DNA of 64,000 nt from Thermoanaerobacter uzonensis DSM 18761 (GCF_900129115.1 NZ_FQUR01000007.1:1-64000), one strand, 5' to 3'; shown: positions 42,453 through 50,367, counted from the first letter of the stretch. Numbers and translations are program-made. The notes: a model not told the origin generated them from the letters alone.

Positions 42453-42599
42453 TAAAACCTCTCCTCCTCAAACAATTTTTTATTTAGTCTTATAGCTTCG
42501 TGGCACAGATTAGCTATAAACCCAACCATAATTTTTACTTCTTTAAGGTCATTTTGAAAAGCGTTGAATATAAAAAATTATTACTATCAACCTGCTTTT
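42453..42599 (-). other. Leader of the RlpA-like gene, similar to that at 31059-31179
   Basis: The text TTCTTTAAGGTCATTTTGAA and GCGTTGAATATAAA on the + strand also occurs, slightly changed, near 31110-31145 before the other RlpA-like gene. So these two cassettes share their leader as well as their start codons. Confidence 0.6.
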
Positions 42600-42785
42600 A
42601 TTATTTTCCGTAGGACTAATCGGTCGATTTACCCTTCTACCTATTAAAGAGAGTTTTATGTCCTAATTTACAACCCATCTAAAAAATTTTTCTTCTAAAA
42701 ATTCTCTCTTTTTTTCAATGCTCCTTTCTTTGTTTTATTTACTGCCTAGGAGCTTTAGAGCTATTTTCTAAGCAAACTATTAAGG
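42600..42785 (-). pseudogene. Junction block with 3' remnant of the sigma gene, copy 4
   Basis: AATCGGTCGATTT (42618-42630), the shared leader and a decayed sigma 3' end (CTGCCTAGGAGCTTTAG). Confidence 0.78.
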
Positions 42786-42788
42786 AGA

Positions 42789-42858
42789 ATTAATAAAAAA
42801 TTAATAATTTGTAACCAATTTGTAATATCAGATGGACGAAATAGTGTTATAATGGGGA
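42789..42858 (+). promoter_or_regulatory. Array promoter block, class 1, copy 7
   Basis: Same block, with TATAAT at 42848-42853. The leader after it (ATATGAGTAGAAACATTG) is shared with copy 1. Confidence 0.75.
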
Positions 42859-42927
42859 TATGAGTAGAAACATTGTATCTTAGGTGAAAGACTAAAAATT
42901 TTTTAAAGCGGTAATTAGGGGGATAAG

Positions 42928-43152
42928 ATGAGAGGAAGATATTTTTTAATTTTTATACTTGGAATAATAATTGGTGTATTGATATCCCAGGGATTTATAA
43001 AATATACGGATAAGGAGAAAATGGCGAAAAATATTCAAAATATTGATTTGGTAAACCCAATTTCTCAAAAAGAAATTTTGAAACAATTAAAGGAAAGTCC
43101 ATCTTTTGATATGTCTCAAATACCCGTGTATGGATCTGATTATTTTATTTAA
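42928..43152 (+). pseudogene. Truncated paralogue of the 28757 surface protein
   Basis: 74 residues from ATG 42928. The anchor helix and linker (ISQKEILKQLKESPSFDMSQ, IPVYGSD) match the first 70 residues of 28757-29317, then it stops at YFI. The outer domain of 110 residues is gone. The promoter and leader are shared too. It could still be made as an anchored stub. Confidence 0.75.
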
Positions 43153-43154
43153 AG

Positions 43155-43197
43155 AAAAGCCTTTGTTAGGAAAACAAAAATGTCTCAAAGGCTTGTA
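43155..43197 (+). terminator. Terminator-like hairpin
   Basis: AAAGCCTTTG and CAAAGGCTT arms with a 20-base loop, after the truncated gene. Confidence 0.6.
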
Positions 43198-43275
43198 CTA
43201 TGAAAAATGCATTTACTAACTTTTAGTCTATTGGTTTTGAAAATGATGTTTGAATTGACTAGAGAGGTGAAAAAG

Positions 43276-43482
43276 TTGAAAGTTATAAAATTTATTAATA
43301 GGCTTGTAATTTTTTTGCTTAGTATTTCTATTATTTTGTTTCTGATAAAAAATTTTTTTATTGAAAAATATTCGTATTATTATTGGTGGGCAAGTAAAAT
43401 ATTATTGATATCTATCATATTATCAATTGTATTAATATTTTTAAGTAAATTTTATTATTTTTACCATAAAGATAAGGAGTGA
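43276..43482 (+). CDS. Small two-helix membrane protein
   Basis: 68 residues from TTG 43276, six bases after GAGAGGTG; GTG 43267 is possible. It has two hydrophobic helices (VIFLLSISIILFLI and ILLISIILSIVLIFL) around a Tyr/Trp-rich loop (YSYYYWWASK). Two-helix membrane proteins of this size often serve as immunity proteins to pore-forming bacteriocins. It faces the membrane-active candidate at 43553, which fits that idea. The family is not recognised. Confidence 0.55.
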   Translation: MKVIKFINRLVIFLLSISIILFLIKNFFIEKYSYYYWWASKILLISIILSIVLIFLSKFYYFYHKDKE

Positions 43483-43508
43483 ATCAATTGCTGAGGTTTA
43501 ATAAAACA

Positions 43509-43525
43509 ACTGCTCCATTAGGAGC
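43509..43525. terminator. Small hairpin between convergent genes
   Basis: CTGCTCC-atta-GGAGCAG, a 7-bp stem, with no clear T-run. Confidence 0.5.
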
Positions 43526-43552
43526 AGAAGTAATATTTCATGTATAATTATT

Positions 43553-43966
43553 TTATAATTGCCATCCTCCAGAAATAGAATGTATAGCAGTCGGTTCAAA
43601 TTCATATGGTATTGCATATTGTTTTCCATTTAATGTTACATATTTAACACTCATTTTAAGTTTTATCAAATCATATTTTCCTGTTAATAATAGCTCTTTA
43701 TAGTTTTCTAATTCTTCTATTGCTTTAGTTGCAATATTTTCAATATTATCTAAATCTAATGCATACACACTATTTGCTAAAGTTGCTATTCCTAATACTG
43801 TTGCTACAAATACATCTATACCTGGTATTAGTGTAAAAATTACAAACATTATACTTACGAGAGTAGCTTCAGATTCAATTTTATCATAAATGTTTCTAGC
43901 TTTTTTTAAATCTGCAATTAAAGAATTAACATCATTGAGATTTAAAATTTTTTCAAATGTATCCAT
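43553..43966 (-). CDS. Leaderless small protein with hydrophobic core, candidate toxin (family with 40211)
   Basis: 137 residues from ATG 43966, behind GAGGTGG; GTG 43975 is the alternative. An N-terminal helix is followed by a hydrophobic segment (LVSIMFVIFTLIPGIDVFVA, then TVLGIATLANSVY). The C-terminus is KYDLIKLKMSVKYV and AIHSISGGW, matching 40211-40657. It has no signal peptide. The conserved C-terminal motif with a variable hydrophobic centre suggests a common toxin or delivery tail. Confidence 0.62.
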   Translation of the reverse strand: MDTFEKILNLNDVNSLIADLKKARNIYDKIESEATLVSIMFVIFTLIPGIDVFVATVLGIATLANSVYALDLDNIENIATKAIEELENYKELLLTGKYDLIKLKMSVKYVTLNGKQYAIPYEFEPTAIHSISGGWQL

Positions 43967-43994
43967 AAAATCCACCTCATCTTAAATATTATTT

Positions 43995-44170
43995 TTTTTG
44001 AAGGACTAATCGGCCGATTTATCCTTCTACCTATTAAAGAGAGTTTTATATGCTAATTTACAACCCATCTAAGAAATCTTCTCCTAAAAATTCTCTCTTT
44101 TTTTAAAGGCTCTTTTCTTTGTCTTATTTACTGCCTGTTGTGAAATATGAAGCTTTAAAGCTATTTTCTA
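43995..44170 (-). pseudogene. Junction block with 3' remnant of the sigma gene, copy 5
   Basis: AATCGGCCGATTT (44009-44021), the shared leader and a sigma 3' end retaining GTGAAATATGAAGCTTTAAA before the break. Confidence 0.78.
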
Positions 44171-44177
44171 TGCAAAT

Positions 44178-44246
44178 AAATTAATAAAAATTTAATAATT
44201 TGTAACCAATTTGTAATATCAGATATAGGAAATAATGATATAATGG
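44178..44246 (+). promoter_or_regulatory. Array promoter block, class 1, copy 8
   Basis: TTTGTAACCAATTTGTAATA, 22 bases, TATAAT at 44239-44244. Confidence 0.75.
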
Positions 44247-44281
44247 TTGGTAGAAGAATTTATGGGAGGTTTTGGTGAGAA

Positions 44282-45391
44282 ATGAAGAAAGCTTTTGTAA
44301 TCTTGTTAATTTTAACTTTGCTATTTGGCGGATGCCAGACTAAAAGAGAGGTTAATGAGAGTAATACATATCACAAACTACTTCCTAATTTTCAATATTT
44401 CCAAATGATGGATAAAAATAATGGATGGGCTATTGCGGAAGATATGGGAGAAAATAAAGCATTTATTACGATTGACGGAGGTAGTACATGGATTACTCAG
44501 TCAGTTTCTTATATAGGTGATATTCGTAGTTGGTTTTTTATGGATTCTAATCATGCTTGGATACTTTATTCTAACGAAATCCTTTATCCTAATGGGATGC
44601 TTTACCGGACAGAAAATAGAGGTAAAAACTGGTATGATGATAAAGTGCCTTTTGATATGGGTAAATTATTTTTTCTGAATTCTAATGGTACATATCAAGG
44701 CTGGTTCCTTAAGGAGGATGGTAACGCATCTGGAAATGTACCTGTAGATGTGTATAGATTAATAAACAATAAATGGGCACTAATTCACAAGGGGGAGTTG
44801 CCTAATAATACTTTGGCATCTTCCAATCCGCTTCCCTATGAGGGAGATAAAAAGAGTTTTATTTTTTTGCCGGATGCAAAGACTGGTTTTGTTGCGATAG
44901 AAAGGCAGGATCCAGGAAAGTCTAGTTTATATATGACAAGTGATGGAGGTTATACATGGTATAAGAAAAATATTCCTTTGCTTTCAAAATTGAGTGATAA
45001 ACATATCTCCGTATATTCTCTTAAATTTGTTGATGGTGAAATAATTTGGCCAATATCTGGATTTGATCATGTGAAAAATAATTTTTCGATATTGTTTTTA
45101 GTGAGCAAAGATAATGGAAACAGTTGGGAAGAAAAGGCTTCCTTAATATATAGTAGTTCCCCTAGAGAAATTTATGTATTGGATAAAGAAAACTGGTATG
45201 TTTTATTTGAAAATCAATTACTTAAAACAAATAATGGAGGTCATACATGGAAAAAGATTAATGTTCCTCAAGGTACGTTTCAAATTCAATTTATAGATAA
45301 TAAAACAGGATGGGCTTTAGCTTTAACATCAAAATGGACAAATATATTTTTCACTAAAGATGGTGGTTATAAGTGGGAAAAGAAGTTTTAA
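44282..45391 (+). CDS. Lipoprotein with BNR/Ycf48-like propeller repeats
   Basis: 369 residues. The type II signal MKKAFVILLILTLLFGGC is almost the same as in 38573. The mature part is a propeller with motifs TIDGGSTWITQ, TENRGKNWYDD, TSDGGYTWYKK, SKDNGNSWEEK, TNNGGHTWKKI and TKDGGYKWEKK, and strands such as MDKNNGWAIAED. Six or seven blades would close one ring. The role is probably non-catalytic binding outside the cell. It heads the last rightward unit of the array. Confidence 0.82.
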   Translation: MKKAFVILLILTLLFGGCQTKREVNESNTYHKLLPNFQYFQMMDKNNGWAIAEDMGENKAFITIDGGSTWITQSVSYIGDIRSWFFMDSNHAWILYSNEILYPNGMLYRTENRGKNWYDDKVPFDMGKLFFLNSNGTYQGWFLKEDGNASGNVPVDVYRLINNKWALIHKGELPNNTLASSNPLPYEGDKKSFIFLPDAKTGFVAIERQDPGKSSLYMTSDGGYTWYKKNIPLLSKLSDKHISVYSLKFVDGEIIWPISGFDHVKNNFSILFLVSKDNGNSWEEKASLIYSSSPREIYVLDKENWYVLFENQLLKTNNGGHTWKKINVPQGTFQIQFIDNKTGWALALTSKWTNIFFTKDGGYKWEKKF

Positions 45392-45528
45392 TAATTTTAA
45401 CGGATGCATTGGATAGTTCTTGGCTGCCAATTTTAACTTTATTTTTTGCTGAATGCCGGAGTAAAGTCACACAACAATATGTTTAAGTGTTCCAGAGTAG
45501 ATCGATTTTGTAAAGGCAGGAGAGGAGA

Positions 45529-46014
45529 ATGAAAAAATTTTTTCTAATACTATTACTCTTTTTGGTATTTTTGTTGGTATATGCTTTTTACCCTCGAAAT
45601 GGAACTTTTAATAATCTAATTCTTTCGCATTATTCGGGGATATCTTTCAATAAAGTTATGATAATAAAATACCAAGATGCTGATTTTAAAGCAAAAAGGA
45701 TAAAAAATCCTGATAAGATGAAAGAAATACTCCTCTATTTTAAAAATTTTGATTTAAAGGAAAGTAATAAAAGTAATTATCCAAACTACAATTACTGGGC
45801 AAATGGATATGCAATCCATTTTGAAGGTGAAAAAGACTACAAAATTTATGACTTAGTTATAGGTATTTCAAAGGATTATCCTTATGTTTTAGAAATATTT
45901 CCTGATATAACAGATAAACGATTGATTTTATATGTTAGCCATAATATGTATGAGATATTAAATGGGAAGGTAAATATCGAATATTTAGAGGAATTGTGGA
46001 AATTGGGAGAATAA
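45529..46014 (+). CDS. Membrane-anchored extracellular protein (family with 11026 and 39707)
   Basis: 161 residues from ATG 45529, behind AGGAGAGGAG. The N-terminal helix is followed by an outer domain ending YEILNGKVNIEYLEELWKLGE, which matches the end of 11026-11451 (YEIINGPIEYNHLESIW) and of the frame at 39735. It follows a BNR lipoprotein gene, as 39707 does, so the lipoprotein plus anchored protein pair is a recurring unit. Between them (45392-45528) is a scrap of another lipoprotein signal (LTLFFAEC). Confidence 0.65.
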   Translation: MKKFFLILLLFLVFLLVYAFYPRNGTFNNLILSHYSGISFNKVMIIKYQDADFKAKRIKNPDKMKEILLYFKNFDLKESNKSNYPNYNYWANGYAIHFEGEKDYKIYDLVIGISKDYPYVLEIFPDITDKRLILYVSHNMYEILNGKVNIEYLEELWKLGE

Positions 46015-46042
46015 TAAAGCCTTAAAAGGTTAAATTATCAAA

Positions 46043-46095
46043 AAGCGGTTTACTTTACGGGAAAGTTTCCAAAGCAAACCGCTAATATTTTTTAT
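46043..46095 (+). terminator. Rho-independent terminator at the end of the array
   Basis: AGCGGTTT and AAACCGCT arms with an inner CTTT/AAAG stem, then ATATTTTTT. Confidence 0.85.
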
Positions 46096-46106
46096 GTGTT
46101 TAAAAA

Positions 46107-46141
46107 TCAGACAAAAGGAACCGTCTCCTTTGTCTGATTTC
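46107..46141. repeat. REP-like hairpin repeat, copy 6
   Basis: AATCAGACAAAAGGAACC and CTCCTTTGTCTGATT. It lies between the array and the convergent ABC operon. Confidence 0.85.
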
Positions 46142-46147
46142 CTATGT

Positions 46148-46942
46148 CTAGCTTTTTAGGTAGCCTACAATTATCTGGTTTAAGCGAGGGTATTCACCTA
46201 TATCTTCTTCAGTTTGTACTAAAACTTCGTTATTCATTACTGCGATTACTTTTGCCCCCTTTATGTTCTCATTAAGACTAACTATTCTGTGTTTTTGTTT
46301 CGCTTCATCAATGGAATCTGTATATAGTATTTTTCCATCTTTTATTATGGCAAAGCTTGTGGCATATTCTTCTAATTCAAATATTTCATGAGAAGAAAGA
46401 AGTATAGTTCCTTTTTTATCATTGACGTATTGCTTTGTTATTTCTATAAGTTCAAACCTTACTGCCGGGTCAAGATGCTGTGTAGGTTCATCCAGTATTA
46501 TTAATTTTGCATTTGTTGAAAAAGCTAATATCGCTAATATAAAGGTTTTTTGACCTCTTGAGAATTTTTGCATTTCTTCATTTAGATTAAAGCCATATTT
46601 AGAAAGGAAATTTTTAAAAAAGGTATCATTCCATAGAGGATATAGAGTTTTATACATTTTATAATAATCTCCTAATGTTAAATTATTAAAGACTTTTCTA
46701 TGCTCTGTAACGAAAGCTATGTCTTTTTTTATAGAAGGGTGAAAAGGCTTTTCAAATATTAGTATTTCACCTGAATCCTTTTTTACTGCGTTCATTATGC
46801 ATTTCAGTGTTGTAGTTTTCCCTGCACCATTTGGACCCACAAGTGCCATTATTTCGCCTTCCTGTACTTTAAAGCTGACACTTGAGAGTATTTGTTTTCC
46901 ATCTATTTGTTTGCTTAAATTTTTTATTTCCAGTGCGTACAT
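46148..46942 (-). CDS. ABC transporter ATP-binding protein (YtrB-like)
   Basis: 264 residues with Walker A GPNGAGKTT near 36-44, signature FSRGQ near 133, Walker B LIILDEP near 153 and His in SSHEIFEL. It is the last gene of a four-gene leftward operon, its ATG overlapping the permease stop (TAATG). In Bacillus and relatives such GntR-linked ABC operons respond to cell-wall-active peptides. The likely role is export or envelope stress defence. Confidence 0.88.
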   Translation of the reverse strand: MYALEIKNLSKQIDGKQILSSVSFKVQEGEIMALVGPNGAGKTTTLKCIMNAVKKDSGEILIFEKPFHPSIKKDIAFVTEHRKVFNNLTLGDYYKMYKTLYPLWNDTFFKNFLSKYGFNLNEEMQKFSRGQKTFILAILAFSTNAKLIILDEPTQHLDPAVRFELIEITKQYVNDKKGTILLSSHEIFELEEYATSFAIIKDGKILYTDSIDEAKQKHRIVSLNENIKGAKVIAVMNNEVLVQTEEDIGEYPRLNQIIVGYLKS

Positions 46943-47532
46943 TAATTTTCACCGCCTTTTATAACATATGACCAATAGCCTAAATACAGGAGTATTAGTG
47001 AAAATATAAGAGCTAAAATCATATTTCCCTGACGTGTAAAACTAATTAGAGAGTATGGGTTAAAGCTAGCACTTTGTATGTTTGAACTCCCAATTGATCC
47101 AAATAGAACATCTAAAAATGTTATTAAAAAACTCCAAACCAAGGCATCTAATTCAAAACCTGAGAAAATCATTTGCAGGCCAAATATTGCGAATAAAAGT
47201 ATTAATGACTCTGCGATAATTTTTAATTTGATTATGAAAGAACCTCCAATGAATAGAGCAGTTATTGAAGATGTGATTATAACTAAAAAAGTAAAGAAAA
47301 TAATATTGTAAATAAATAGTTCCTTTCTTGAAAATGGCATAATATATAAAAGTTCTGCTTTTTGGTGTCTTATGTCATATACTATGAGACTGGAGGATAA
47401 AAAGAGCAATACAAGGGCTTTTAGCATTATCCCCGGTAAAATGAGTAAAAATGTCAAAAGTGCGATGCGCAATGTTTTTTCTTTTAATTCTTTCTGTATA
47501 TATACATCCATTTTGGATATAAATTCATTCAT
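46942..47532 (-). CDS. ABC-2 type permease
   Basis: 196 residues from ATG 47532, nine bases after GGAGG; the longer frame from 47550 lacks a site. It has six hydrophobic helices. The ATG overlaps the end of the GntR gene and its stop overlaps the ATPase start, so the genes are tightly coupled. It is the membrane partner of 46148-46942. Confidence 0.83.
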   Translation of the reverse strand: MNEFISKMDVYIQKELKEKTLRIALLTFLLILPGIMLKALVLLFLSSSLIVYDIRHQKAELLYIMPFSRKELFIYNIIFFTFLVIITSSITALFIGGSFIIKLKIIAESLILLFAIFGLQMIFSGFELDALVWSFLITFLDVLFGSIGSSNIQSASFNPYSLISFTRQGNMILALIFSLILLYLGYWSYVIKGGEN

Positions 47533-47893
47533 TTTTCCATACCTCCTCAAAAATTAACATAGCAGTGTAGTAGTCTATTTGACTATTTTTGAGTTTTAAT
47601 ACACATTCTTTTATTATATCTATTACTTCTTTGTTTATATCAATATCTTTTTTTACAAAATATCCGATACCCTGTTCTGCTTCGAGGTAACCCTCATTTT
47701 TTAATTTTTCTAAAGCTTTTATAACAGTGTTTATATTTACGTCAAATATCACCTGTAAATCTCTTATAGATGGGAGTTGACTGCCTTTTTGAAGGTTACC
47801 TAATAAAATTTCTGATTTTATCATGTTTACTATTTGTAAATATGCAGGTATACCGCTGTGTTTATCAACTTTTCTTAGCATTTTTATCATCAC
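47525..47893 (-). CDS. YtrA-type GntR transcriptional repressor
   Basis: 122 residues: a GntR winged helix with YLQIVNMIKSEILLGNLQKG, then SQLPSIRDLQVIFDVNINTV and GYLEAEQGIGYFV, followed by a short helical tail (residues 80-122), the plan of the YtrA subfamily. It lacks the long effector domain of other GntR groups. Start GTG or ATG at 47893/47890, overlapping the upstream stop. It probably binds the 40-bp palindrome at 49129 in front of the operon. Confidence 0.9.
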   Translation of the reverse strand: MMIKMLRKVDKHSGIPAYLQIVNMIKSEILLGNLQKGSQLPSIRDLQVIFDVNINTVIKALEKLKNEGYLEAEQGIGYFVKKDIDINKEVIDIIKECVLKLKNSQIDYYTAMLIFEEVWKNE

Positions 47894-49113
47894 TCTCTGA
47901 TTAAATTTATAATGCCTGAATTTTTTATGTCGATAGGAGCGTTGTTTTTGTTTATAATTTTTAAAGAACCTCCTGTTGTATCTATATAAAATTTACCAGT
48001 TTCATCGAGAGCATTTAAGATTTCAAGTGTTCCGTTTAAAGAAGTGGCATTTATATTAAAATTATTAAATTTTGATTTTATATCAATATTTACACCAGTA
48101 GCGTCTAATATAATTTTATCAAAATCTAATTCTCCTTTTATGTTACTCCCTGTAGTATTGAGATTTAAATTTTTGCCTTTTAATTTGCCATTTAAGTCAA
48201 AACCTGTGCTATTTATGTTAATATTGTTTTCTATTTGTATGTTAGCATTTATTTTAGTTTTAGTAGAATTTATATTGAGGTTTTTTAATGACCCATTGCC
48301 TATTATTGTTAAAGAATTGCAGTCAATATTAAGCTTTTTTAATGTTTGAGTGCCAATTTGTATTACATAAGTATTATTGCCGGAAAAAGTGGCTTGTAAA
48401 TGCATTATGTCTTTTTCTGTTTTTTGAATCAGATGTGATGGATATGCTAAGGTATTGTCATTTTCCACAAGTTCTAATTCTACATCTTGGGATGGTATTT
48501 TAATGTTTATAGTGCTTATACTTTCTATATTTACAGTACTGTCAGGTAATATCTTATCTTTTGAAATATTGTTATCAAAAAAACTTTCTTGCGGGACTTT
48601 TATGTGAAGTGCAGGCATGTTAATTTCTATATCATTATTTTTTGTGGATGTTTTTTCTTCAAATAAATAATTTTGTGGGACTTTTATGTGAATACCAGGC
48701 AAGTTTATTTCTATGCCATCAGTACCATCAGTACTTTTGGTATTACTATTTATAATGCTTAAGTTAGTCATGAAGAGGAATGGAGCTAGTAACAGGGCAG
48801 ATATACTTAAAATTACAAATAATATTACGATTATTGCAATAATCGAAGATGCTTTCTTTATTTTAAATGGGAAAATACTTATTAGTAATATGAAAGACAC
48901 AATAAAAAGCAATACTTTTAAAGAAACAAATGGAGAGATCCAGGCTAATAAGATGCTAACTACTGATGTGGTTACTCTTATAGTGGTACTTTCTTTAAAA
49001 GTTTTTACCATGGGCAAGTTTGAAGTTTTGCTTGAGAATAGGAAAATAAAACCGGTTACTAAAGCTATAAAAGTCACTAAAAATACAATAGTTTCGATTA
49101 TATTTTGATTCAT
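47890..49113 (-). CDS. Membrane protein with DUF4097-like beta-solenoid domain
   Basis: 407 residues from ATG 49113, eight bases after GGGAGG. Four N-terminal helices occupy residues 5-130. The rest is a repetitive beta domain: near-duplicate blocks GIEINLPGIHIKVPQNYLFE and DIEINMPALHIKVPQESFFD, then a right-handed-solenoid-like run (NLNINSTKTKINANIQIENN, NLNLNTTGSNIKGELDFD). It is the first gene of the GntR/ABC operon. A sensor or envelope adhesin-like role is possible. No enzyme motif is seen. Confidence 0.75.
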   Translation of the reverse strand: MNQNIIETIVFLVTFIALVTGFIFLFSSKTSNLPMVKTFKESTTIRVTTSVVSILLAWISPFVSLKVLLFIVSFILLISIFPFKIKKASSIIAIIVILFVILSISALLLAPFLFMTNLSIINSNTKSTDGTDGIEINLPGIHIKVPQNYLFEEKTSTKNNDIEINMPALHIKVPQESFFDNNISKDKILPDSTVNIESISTINIKIPSQDVELELVENDNTLAYPSHLIQKTEKDIMHLQATFSGNNTYVIQIGTQTLKKLNIDCNSLTIIGNGSLKNLNINSTKTKINANIQIENNININSTGFDLNGKLKGKNLNLNTTGSNIKGELDFDKIILDATGVNIDIKSKFNNFNINATSLNGTLEILNALDETGKFYIDTTGGSLKIINKNNAPIDIKNSGIINLIRE

Positions 49114-49128
49114 AAAATGACCTCCCAA

Positions 49129-49168
49129 ACTTTTATACTGTTATATTATAATATAACAGTATAAAAGT
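49129..49168 (-). promoter_or_regulatory. Perfect 40-bp palindrome overlapping the operon promoter
   Basis: Each half reads ACTTTTATACTGTTATATTA. Reading leftward, TTGACA (near 49179-49174), 17 bases, TATATT place the -10 inside the palindrome. This is the obvious operator for the GntR protein at 47525. Confidence 0.85.
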
Positions 49169-49326
49169 ATTTTGTCAAGGGGTATAGTTGATTTTTTAAA
49201 ATATCTTCACAAGACGAAAAATTACAGAAGGATTTTAGAGATTTATGTAGAAATAATAAACTCAGGGAAGGCAAAAGCGGAATTTTACCACCTTGTTTAA
49301 TAAAATTAGATGGGAAGGGGTAGAAA

Positions 49327-50367
49327 ATGGATTATAAGGAGCTATTAAAGAAGCTTAGCGAAAGTCATGGAGTTTCCGGACATGAGAGAGGAATTTATGA
49401 CCTTTTAAGAAAAGAATTTGAGGAGATTTCTGATGAGGTTTTAGAGGACAATTTTGGCAATCTTATTTTTAAAAAGAAAGGCACAAAAGGCAAGTACAAG
49501 GTGATGTTAGCCGCTCATTTAGATGAAATAGGCCTTATGGTAAAAGATATTGATGAGAAGGGATTTATAAAATTTACAACAGTAGGAGGAGTAGATCAGA
49601 GGACTCTTCCTTCCCAAGAAGTTATAGTTCATGGTAAAAAGGAATTATTGGGGGTTATAGGAAGTAAACCGCCACATCTTTTGTCTTCGGAGGATATGGA
49701 AAAAGCTATAAAGATTGAAGATATGTATGTGGATGTGGGGCTTCCTAAAAAAGAAGTAGAGGAATTAGTCAAAATTGGTGACATTATAACGATAAAAAGA
49801 GACTTCAGAGAGCTTTTAAATGATTATGTTTCTGGAAAGGCCTTAGACGATAGAGCCGGGATTGTTGTGATGGCAGTATGTCTTGATGAACTGAAAAAAT
49901 TATATCATTATCATGATATATATGCAGTAGCTACTCTTCAGGAAGAGGTGGGGGTAAGAGGAGCTACGACTTCCGCTTATAACGTAGAGCCAGACATTGC
50001 AATTGCTATTGACGTTACCCATGGAAAAGCAAGAGGGGTTAGTCTGGAGATAGAGTTAGGTAAAGGACCTGCAATTGGAAAAGGTCCTAATATGCACCCA
50101 GCAGTATACAAGGGTTTAGTTGAAACAGCTAAAAATTATAATATAAATTATCAGGTGGAACCATTACCAGGTCCATCAGGAACAGACGCTTGGGCGATAC
50201 AGGTTTCAAGAGAGGGCGTGCCAACAGGATTAGTATCAATACCTCTAAGATATATGCATACTTCAGTAGAAACTGGAAATATGAAAGATATAATAAGTAG
50301 CGGTAAACTTTTAGCTTATTATATAGCTAATCTTCCAGAAGAATTGGAGGGACACTTATGTTATTAA
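49327..50367 (+). CDS. M42 family metallo-aminopeptidase (first of three)
   Basis: 346 residues. Motifs in order: AAHLDEIG near 63, DDRAG near 178, the catalytic EEVGVRGA near 209, a metal Asp in AIDVTHG near 230, and the last His in RYMHTS near 318. These are the zinc or cobalt ligands of the TET aminopeptidase/glucanase M family. TET particles are dodecamers that degrade peptides in the cytoplasm. Its stop overlaps the next start by 10 bases. Confidence 0.93.
   Translation: MDYKELLKKLSESHGVSGHERGIYDLLRKEFEEISDEVLEDNFGNLIFKKKGTKGKYKVMLAAHLDEIGLMVKDIDEKGFIKFTTVGGVDQRTLPSQEVIVHGKKELLGVIGSKPPHLLSSEDMEKAIKIEDMYVDVGLPKKEVEELVKIGDIITIKRDFRELLNDYVSGKALDDRAGIVVMAVCLDELKKLYHYHDIYAVATLQEEVGVRGATTSAYNVEPDIAIAIDVTHGKARGVSLEIELGKGPAIGKGPNMHPAVYKGLVETAKNYNINYQVEPLPGPSGTDAWAIQVSREGVPTGLVSIPLRYMHTSVETGNMKDIISSGKLLAYYIANLPEELEGHLCY

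Noticed and set aside
31180-44246. The repeated junction blocks as a CRISPR array or a riboswitch family.
   Set aside because: The repeats are hundreds of bases long, are spaced by whole genes, and are explained by a sigma-gene 3' end plus a promoter.
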